Shown here: positions 58,711 to 64,000 of the stretch, piece after piece | How the letters are laid out: the number at the start of each line of letters is the position of its first letter | How positions within the stretch are numbered: position 1 is the stretch's first letter | Assembly (NCBI GenBank): GCA_018268935.1 | Contig: JAFDVS010000048.1 | Location: 1-64,000 of the forward strand | DNA: 64,000 nt | Origin: Acidobacteriota bacterium | GTDB lineage: Bacteria > Acidobacteriota > Terriglobia > Bryobacterales > Bryobacteraceae | Reading direction: 5' to 3' | Made by a program: the position numbers and the translations under genes | Notes under the pieces: model-generated | The model's database searches: none | The model's input: only the letters and a program-made list of their open reading frames with translations | What the model was told of the DNA's origin: nothing

Positions 58711-60052
58711 TCATCGCCTTCGTTACTGGCTTTGTGGGGACCGCTTGCAGGACGAATGGCTCTCGGAAGCCGGCTAGGACTGGCGATAGTTGCTCCAGGG
58801 AGTCGCGGAGTCCCGCTATCGTGTCTATGAATTCACGGTCACGGCGGGAGTCCAGGGCTGCTCTCAGCGCTTGGAATTCGCCCCGGAGTTCGTTTAATGA
58901 GTTGTCTAGGGACAGGACTTGGGGTTCGGATTTGGCGGCGGGCACCGTTTTCATGACGATGGGCAGCCATTGGGAACAGACTTCGCGGCGCAGGTCGCCG
59001 CGGAGGCGGGCTCCGCGTATCAGGAGCATGGATGACATTAGCGCAAGTAACGCGGAGCCGCCTAGACCGCAGATCGAGAGGCGGGCCAGTTCCATGCGGG
59101 CAGCCATGGCGGATTGAAAATTCCACATGGCGAGGACGCTGCCAGAAGCGACGGCGAAGACGGTGCCGGCGAGGAGAGCGATCTCCAGGGCGTCGGCACG
59201 GAGCGTGTCGCGGTCGGCGGCGTCATGCTGGTCGGCAAGGAGGCAAGCCGCGGCGTGATCCTGGGTTCGGGCGATCGAGAGGACACGCCGCAGCAGGGGG
59301 CTTGCATGGGAGGCCGGAGTGTTGAGCTTGTCGAGGAATTCGTGGACGGGTTTTGCCGCGAGGAGTTTGCGGGCTTCGGCGAATGTGTCGGGGCCGGAGA
59401 TGGATTCCTCGGCCCAGAGGCGCCAGCGGATGGCGATCCCCTGGATGGCTCCGGCAGTGAAGAAGAGCAGGCAGAGGGAGATGCCGAGGCCAAGCCAGGG
59501 GAAGGCGGCGCCGGCCGCGGCGAAGGCAATCAGGAATGCAATCGCGCGGCGGCCGGTGCTGGACCAACGGAGAGCGAGCGGGACGCGGTCAGGGAGGCGG
59601 GGTTGGGAGAGGCGCGGCGGAGTGGCGGCCTTGGGGGCGCGAACGGGGTCAGGGGTTTGGAGATTGGCCTGGCCTTGGGCGCGTTGGAAGGCTTCCTGCA
59701 GCCAGCGGGAGGGGCAATCGGCGATGTCGCCGGTGGAGGTGACGCGGGCGGCCATGGCGAGCACTTCTTCCTGGAGGGCGAAGTCGTCGAGGAAGCGCTG
59801 TGAGCCGGGGAGCAGGCCGCGGGCGGTGGAGGCGGCGAAGGTTTGACGGACGCGGGCGAGGAGCGTGGGGCTGTCGCACTCGACAGCGATGCAATAGGGG
59901 CGGTTACGGCCGTCGCCTACTTCACCGTGGTAGAGCGTACACCCGGCCAGTTCGCGTGGCGGCAGTTGCGTGAACAAAATACGAAACGCGGTGTAGCCGT
60001 AAAAGCCAGACCCGAGTTTTTGAGCATCGAAGAGGATCCCGATTTGGGGCAT
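58697..60052 (-). CDS. Hypothetical membrane protein with C-terminal coiled coil
   Basis: A 451-residue protein. The first 165 residues are soluble (IGILFDAQKLGSGFYGYTAF; LYHGEVGDGRNRPYCIAVEC), then about four membrane helices: RAIAFLIAFAAAGAAFPWLG, ISLCLLFFTAGAIQGIAI (about 171-210), EIALLAGTVFAVASGSVLAM (about 293-313) and LSICGLGGSALLALMSSMLL (about 327-347). A predicted coiled coil follows (LSLDNSLNELRGEFQALRAA). The layout faintly recalls MotA/TolQ-like anti-phage membrane proteins such as ZorA, but no partner gene is present. Family not recognised. Confidence 0.65.
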   Translation of the reverse strand: MPQIGILFDAQKLGSGFYGYTAFRILFTQLPPRELAGCTLYHGEVGDGRNRPYCIAVECDSPTLLARVRQTFAASTARGLLPGSQRFLDDFALQEEVLAMAARVTSTGDIADCPSRWLQEAFQRAQGQANLQTPDPVRAPKAATPPRLSQPRLPDRVPLALRWSSTGRRAIAFLIAFAAAGAAFPWLGLGISLCLLFFTAGAIQGIAIRWRLWAEESISGPDTFAEARKLLAAKPVHEFLDKLNTPASHASPLLRRVLSIARTQDHAAACLLADQHDAADRDTLRADALEIALLAGTVFAVASGSVLAMWNFQSAMAARMELARLSICGLGGSALLALMSSMLLIRGARLRGDLRREVCSQWLPIVMKTVPAAKSEPQVLSLDNSLNELRGEFQALRAALDSRRDREFIDTIAGLRDSLEQLSPVLAGFREPFVLQAVPTKPVTKAMSATA

Positions 60053-60128
60053 CCACCACCTCCCGGATATCCAATTAGTGGCGCGAGGGGAAACGAATTC
60101 TCAGCCCACAAATGCGGGGTGCGATATC

Positions 60129-61367
60129 ATGGTCGGTTCTATGACCACAGTGGATCATCTCGAATGCAGCCAGACGGGCGAGCGGTACGAAGCGGGGCAA
60201 CTGCACAATCTGTCGAAGGCGGGTTTTCCGCTGCTGGTGCGGTATGACCTGGAGAAGGCGCGGCAGGGGTGGAGCCGGGACTGGATCGCCAATGGGCCGA
60301 CATCGATGTGGCGGTATGCGCCGGTGTTGCCGGTAACGAAGCCGACGTCGATTGTGAGTCTGGGGGAAGGGATGACTCCGTTGCTGCGGACGCAGCGGCT
60401 GGGGGAGAAGATCGGGGCGGGGAACCTGTGGGTGAAGGACGATGGGGTGAATCCGACGGGGTCGTTTAAGGCTCGCGGGTTGTCGTGCGCGGTGTCGATG
60501 GCGAAGGAGTTAGGGGTGACGAAGCTGGCGATTCCGTCGGCGGGGAATGCGGCGAGCGCGCTGGCGGCGTATGCGGCGGCTGCGGGGATGGAAGCGCATA
60601 TCTATATGCCGCAGGATGTTCCGCAAGCCAATTTCATCGAGTGCAAGAGCTTTGGGGCGCATGTCACTCTGGTGGATGGACTTATCAGTGATTGTGCGAA
60701 GATTGTGGCGGCTAAGGCTCCGGTGGAGGGGTGGTTTGATGTTTCGACGTTGAAGGAGCCGTACCGGATTGAGGGGAAGAAGACGATGGGGTACGAGATT
60801 GCGGAGCAGATGCACTGGAATCTGCCGGATGCGATTCTGTATCCGACGGGGGGTGGGGTGGGGATTATCGGGATGTGGAAGGCGTTTGATGAGATGGAAG
60901 CGCTGGGGTGGATTGGGGCGCGGAGGCCGAAGATGATCGCAGTGCAGGTGGAAGGGTGCATGCCGATTGTGCGGGCGTACGAGAAGGGCGCGGAGCGGAG
61001 CGAGTTTTTCGAAAATGCGTCGACGGTGGCGAGCGGGTTGCGGGTGCCGAAGCCATTGGGGGATTTTCTGATTCTGCAGGCGGTGCGGAAGAGTGGGGGG
61101 ACGGCGCTGGCGGTGAGTGACGAAGAGGCGCTGGACGCGGGGGTGGAATTGGCGGCTTCGGAAGGGATCTTTGCGGCTCCGGAGGGGGCGGCTTGCGTGG
61201 CGGCGGTGCCGAAGCTGATTGCGAGCGGGGTACTAACGCCAGACGCCCGCATTGTGATTTACAATACGGGCGCCGGTTTGAAGTATCTGGAAGCTTACTC
61301 CACCCGTTTTCCGCGGTTAGCGGGCGGGGAGAGTGACAAGCTTGGTGGGCTGATCACGCCACGGTGA
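60129..61367 (+). CDS. thrC: Threonine synthase
   Basis: A 412-residue PLP enzyme converting O-phosphohomoserine to threonine. The N-terminal LECSQTGERYEAGQLHNLS segment, VSLGEGMTPLLRTQRLGE, the Schiff-base lysine in GVNPTGSFKARGLSCAVS, the AIPSAGNAASALAAYAAAAG loop and the TGGGVGIIGMWKAFDEME phosphate loop fit. ATG at 60129 has GGGG 9 nt upstream; ATG at 60141 is an alternative. It stands alone, without hom or thrB. Confidence 0.93.
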   Translation: MVGSMTTVDHLECSQTGERYEAGQLHNLSKAGFPLLVRYDLEKARQGWSRDWIANGPTSMWRYAPVLPVTKPTSIVSLGEGMTPLLRTQRLGEKIGAGNLWVKDDGVNPTGSFKARGLSCAVSMAKELGVTKLAIPSAGNAASALAAYAAAAGMEAHIYMPQDVPQANFIECKSFGAHVTLVDGLISDCAKIVAAKAPVEGWFDVSTLKEPYRIEGKKTMGYEIAEQMHWNLPDAILYPTGGGVGIIGMWKAFDEMEALGWIGARRPKMIAVQVEGCMPIVRAYEKGAERSEFFENASTVASGLRVPKPLGDFLILQAVRKSGGTALAVSDEEALDAGVELAASEGIFAAPEGAACVAAVPKLIASGVLTPDARIVIYNTGAGLKYLEAYSTRFPRLAGGESDKLGGLITPR

Positions 61368-61391
61368 CCGCGGAGGCGACCGCCAAGGCGC

Positions 61392-61414
61392 CCGCTTGCT
61401 TACGCGCGCGGCTC
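61392..61414 (-). repeat. Stop-proximal repeat R4
   Basis: Minus-strand copy of the 25-nt element (variable base A; last two bases differ), 10 nt after the stop of the RRM gene, in sense orientation to it. Confidence 0.85.
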
Positions 61415-61424
61415 AGAACTACGG

Positions 61425-61781
61425 TTAGTAGTTGCCGCCACCCCGGCGTTCGCGGAAACCACCGCCACCGCCACGGCCACCACCGAAGCCACCACCGCCG
61501 CGGCGGGAGCCACCACCACCGCCACCGCCGCCTTCGCCTTTGGGGCGGGCTTCGTTGACGTTCAGGGTGCGGCCGCCGTGAGCAGCGCCGTTGAGCGAAT
61601 TGATGGCGCGCTCGGCCTGTGTGTCGTCAGACATTTCCACGAATGCGAAGCCGCGGGAGCGGCCCGTTTCGCGGTCGGTTATGATGCTGACGCGGTCGAC
61701 AGCACCGTATGCCTCAAACATACCGCGCACGTCTTGTTCGGTGGCGGTGAAACTCAGGTTTCCAACAAAGATATTCTTCAC
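61425..61781 (-). CDS. RRM RNA-binding protein with Gly/Arg-rich tail
   Basis: A 118-residue protein: one RRM (RNP2 KNIFVGNLSF; RNP1 SRGFAFVEM) at residues 1-77, then a Gly/Arg-rich tail (RRGGGGFGGGRGGGGGFRER). Bacterial proteins of this type bind RNA and are often cold-induced. It has a long upstream gap (61782-61992) with no gene, perhaps a long 5' leader. Confidence 0.93.
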   Translation of the reverse strand: MKNIFVGNLSFTATEQDVRGMFEAYGAVDRVSIITDRETGRSRGFAFVEMSDDTQAERAINSLNGAAHGGRTLNVNEARPKGEGGGGGGGGSRRGGGGFGGGRGGGGGFRERRGGGNY

Positions 61782-61992
61782 GTTACGAACTCCAATCCAG
61801 CCAACTCAAACGGTACTCACCACAGTCAACTGGATAGAGCTCCGACTCTGAGTCACTGGCCAACGATACGGCAAACAACGCCGGTCCAACCCGGTTTGAT
61901 CAGGTTGCTAGGATACTGTACCAGTTTTTCCTCTCGTTGGGAATCCTCTTTTTTCACGGCACGGAGTTTGTTTTCAGGAATATGATGGGGTC

Positions 61993-62940
61993 ATGAGATC
62001 AGTTGCGGCCTGGTTGGTGGCGGGAATGGCGCTGGCGCAGGGCGCGGCGCCGCTCGAAGATGTGCGGATCCGGATTCTGTCGACGATGTTGTCCGATTCG
62101 GCGGGGGTGGGGGAATGGGGCTTCGCGGCGGTGGTGGAGGCGGGCGGGCGGCGGATCCTATTTGATACAGGAGCGCGGCCGGAGACAGTTTGGAAGAATA
62201 CGCAGGAAATGAAGGTGGACTTGAGCGGGATCACGGATGTGATTCTGAGTCACAATCATGGAGATCATACGGGTGGGCTGATCACGCTGCGGCGGGAGTT
62301 GGGGAAAGTGAATGCGAAGGCGTTGACACGGGCGCATGTGGGGAAGGGAGCATTTTATCCACGGCCGGGGCCGAATGGAGCCGAGCGCAATCATTTACTA
62401 AACGTGCGCGAGGAGTATTTGAAGCTGGGGGGATCGTTTGTGGAGTACGACGGGGCGAAGGAGATTTTTCCGGGGGCGTGGTTAACGGGTCCGGTGGAGC
62501 GGGTGCATCCGGAGCGGAACTGGAGTGGGGGAGGATTGCTGGTGCGTCCGGGTGGGGAGAAGGTGGAAGACAACCTGCCGGAAGATATGTCGCTGGTGTT
62601 GGACACGGTGAAGGGATTGGTGGTGGTATCGGGGTGCGGGCATGCGGGGATCATTAATACGCTGGAGCAGGCGCGGCGGGTGGTGCGGAAGGCTCCGGTG
62701 CACGCGGCGATCGGGGGATGGCATCTTTTTGCGGCCTCGGACGAGCATTTGGGGTGGACTGGGGGGAAGATGAAGGAGATGGGGGTGGAGAATTTCGTGG
62801 GGGCGCACTGCACGGGGATTGAAGCTGTGTATGAACTGCGGCGGCACATCGGGCTGAAGCGCAGGAACTGCGTAGTTGGGGGAGTGGGGGCAAGTTTTGG
62901 ATTGAAGGAAGGAATTCTTGCGGGCGTCTTAGCACGATAG
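61993..62940 (+). CDS. Exported metallo-beta-lactamase-fold hydrolase
   Basis: A 315-residue protein with signal MRSVAAWLVAGMALAQGAA. The metal motif is ILSHNHGDHTGGLITLRREL; further ligands are in GCGHAGIINTLEQA and GAHCTGIEAVYELRR. The architecture resembles the 7,8-dihydropterin-6-methyl-4-phosphate synthase-like MBL clade (IRILSTMLSDSAGVGEWGFA; ILFDTGARPETVWKN). Substrate unknown. A histidine kinase gene starts 26 nt after it. Confidence 0.88.
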   Translation: MRSVAAWLVAGMALAQGAAPLEDVRIRILSTMLSDSAGVGEWGFAAVVEAGGRRILFDTGARPETVWKNTQEMKVDLSGITDVILSHNHGDHTGGLITLRRELGKVNAKALTRAHVGKGAFYPRPGPNGAERNHLLNVREEYLKLGGSFVEYDGAKEIFPGAWLTGPVERVHPERNWSGGGLLVRPGGEKVEDNLPEDMSLVLDTVKGLVVVSGCGHAGIINTLEQARRVVRKAPVHAAIGGWHLFAASDEHLGWTGGKMKEMGVENFVGAHCTGIEAVYELRRHIGLKRRNCVVGGVGASFGLKEGILAGVLAR

Positions 62941-62965
62941 TGCCGATGAGCAGACTGAGAGCCTG

Positions 62966-64000
62966 ATGATCGCGGAGAGTGTAACGGAGCGAACGACCCG
63001 TCAGATCCACCTGGATCTGCGCACTCGGGGGATGCCTGGGGTGTGGGGTTATTTTGTGATGGTGTTGCTGGTGGGGTTGTTCACGAAGTTTCCGGAGCGG
63101 CATCTGGTGGGGTTTCAAGTGTTGGCGGTGGGGACGTTTCTGCTCTGTGTGGCTCGCTATGGGGTGTTTCTGGTGACGGAGAGTTATGGAGTACGTGAGC
63201 CTGCTTCGTGGCGGGGGCTGCTGGGCGTGGTGTATCTGCTGACGGGGATGGTGTGGGGTTGTTTGGCGACCTTTATCTGGATGGAAGAGGGCTTTCTCTC
63301 GTTTGATTCCTTTGTCGTGCTGGCGATTGTGGTGGCGAGTGCATCGCTGGTGCCGCACGTGACGGCTCCGTACACACCGTTATGCCATGCGTTTCTGCTG
63401 CCGTTCATGGCGCCGATGATTGCGGGCGGGATCATGATGGGGACGCGGGACGGGTACAGTTTGAGCCTGATGGCGGTGGTGAGCACCGCGTATCACTATC
63501 TGGTGCACTTCCGTCTGCGGGCGGAGTATGCGGAGAAACTGCGGACGCAGGAGTTATTGGAGAACGAGGCGCGGCAACTCGAACAGGCGCGGCGGCAGGC
63601 GGAGCAGGCAAGCCAGGCGAAGAGCCAGTTTCTGGCGAACATCAGCCATGAGTTGCGGACACCGATGTCGGGGGTAATCGGGATGACGTCGCTGGCGCTG
63701 GACACGCCGTTGAATGCCGAGCAGAAGGACTATGTGGCGACGGCGAAGTCGTCGGCCGAGGCGCTGATGTCGTTGCTGAACGATTTGCTGGATCTATCGA
63801 AGATTGAGGCGGGGCGGCTGGATTTGGAGAGCACGGCGTTTCCGTTGCGGCAGACGGTGCAGGATGTGGCGAAGGTATTTCAGAAGCAGGCGCGGGATAA
63901 GGGGATTGAATTGGCGGTGGATGTGGATGCATTTTTGCCTGCCTATGTCATTGGGGATCCGCTACGGCTGAGGCAAGTGTTGATGAACCTGGTGGGAAAT
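62966..64000 (+). CDS. Membrane histidine kinase, runs off the window end
   Basis: The frame from the ATG at 62966 is open to the window end (345 residues seen). The first 180 residues are an integral-membrane sensor with about six helices (WGYFVMVLLVGLFTKFPER; GLLGVVYLLTGMVWGCLATF; AFLLPFMAPMIAGGIMMGTR). A coiled coil (LLENEARQLEQARRQAEQAS) leads to the phospho-acceptor box SQFLANISHELRTPMSGVIG and then the N-box start (GDPLRLRQVLMNLVGN). Probably a hybrid kinase; the rest lies beyond 64000. Confidence 0.9.
   Translation, partial: MIAESVTERTTRQIHLDLRTRGMPGVWGYFVMVLLVGLFTKFPERHLVGFQVLAVGTFLLCVARYGVFLVTESYGVREPASWRGLLGVVYLLTGMVWGCLATFIWMEEGFLSFDSFVVLAIVVASASLVPHVTAPYTPLCHAFLLPFMAPMIAGGIMMGTRDGYSLSLMAVVSTAYHYLVHFRLRAEYAEKLRTQELLENEARQLEQARRQAEQASQAKSQFLANISHELRTPMSGVIGMTSLALDTPLNAEQKDYVATAKSSAEALMSLLNDLLDLSKIEAGRLDLESTAFPLRQTVQDVAKVFQKQARDKGIELAVDVDAFLPAYVIGDPLRLRQVLMNLVGN

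Overview
The window looks like chromosomal DNA from a high-GC Acidobacteriota, most likely the Solibacteres/Bryobacterales group. This is inferred from content: two very large TonB-dependent receptors with an N-terminal carboxypeptidase-regulatory domain, a C-terminal domain resembling the Solibacter-type family TIGR03437, a DUF1592/DUF1552 gene pair, a winged-helix/propeller membrane regulator, a PEP-CTERM remnant, and many Tat-exported oxidoreductases and amidohydrolases. No rRNA, CRISPR array or prophage was seen. One tRNA (Lys, TTT) is present.

Layout. 0.25-10.1 kb: a plus-strand cluster of TonB receptor, two exported leucine-rich-repeat (LRR) proteins, a DUF1592-type haem protein, a Tat-exported DUF1552 protein and a third, cytoplasmic LRR protein; from the first LRR gene onward every junction abuts or overlaps. 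10.1-13.0 kb: a minus-strand coupled run of alpha/beta hydrolase, amidohydrolase and VOC protein ending in a broken toxin-antitoxin pair. 13-19 kb: secDF, a small HGL-type protein whose Shine-Dalgarno is locked in a hairpin, and secreted hydrolases. 19-25 kb: a gluconate-dehydrogenase-like pair (minus), then a coupled ugd / fucosidase-like / aminotransferase operon (plus). 25-34 kb: TPR and Zn-ribbon proteins, a bicupin, secreted carbohydrate-type enzymes, a PIG-L deacetylase and two decayed genes. 34-38 kb: sigma/anti-sigma pair and a truncated beta-sandwich protein. 38-45 kb: vapBC, orphan modA, dnaK-dnaJ-hspR, hicAB. 44.5-57 kb: a sugar isomerase/UxuA-like gene next to the second TonB receptor, and a regulator/propeller group. 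57-64 kb: a second vapBC, tRNA-Lys, a REP-associated transposase (RAYT), thrC, an RRM protein, a metallo-beta-lactamase-fold protein and a histidine kinase that runs off the end.

Three things cut across the gene map. (1) Two dispersed repeat families sit next to stop codons in sense orientation: a two-hairpin REP-like element (five copies A-E, with compensatory base changes; one copy lies just 5' of the RAYT gene) and a 25-nt element (four copies R1-R4). A third, looser family (six copies S1-S6) overlaps gene starts and ends. (2) Strand composition flips: the plus strand is C-rich up to about 25 kb and G-rich beyond about 28 kb, whatever the gene direction, as expected at a replication origin or an inversion boundary. 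(3) Several accessory genes are decaying by short internal deletions (toxin, cyclase, PEP-CTERM protein, Cna-B-like protein).
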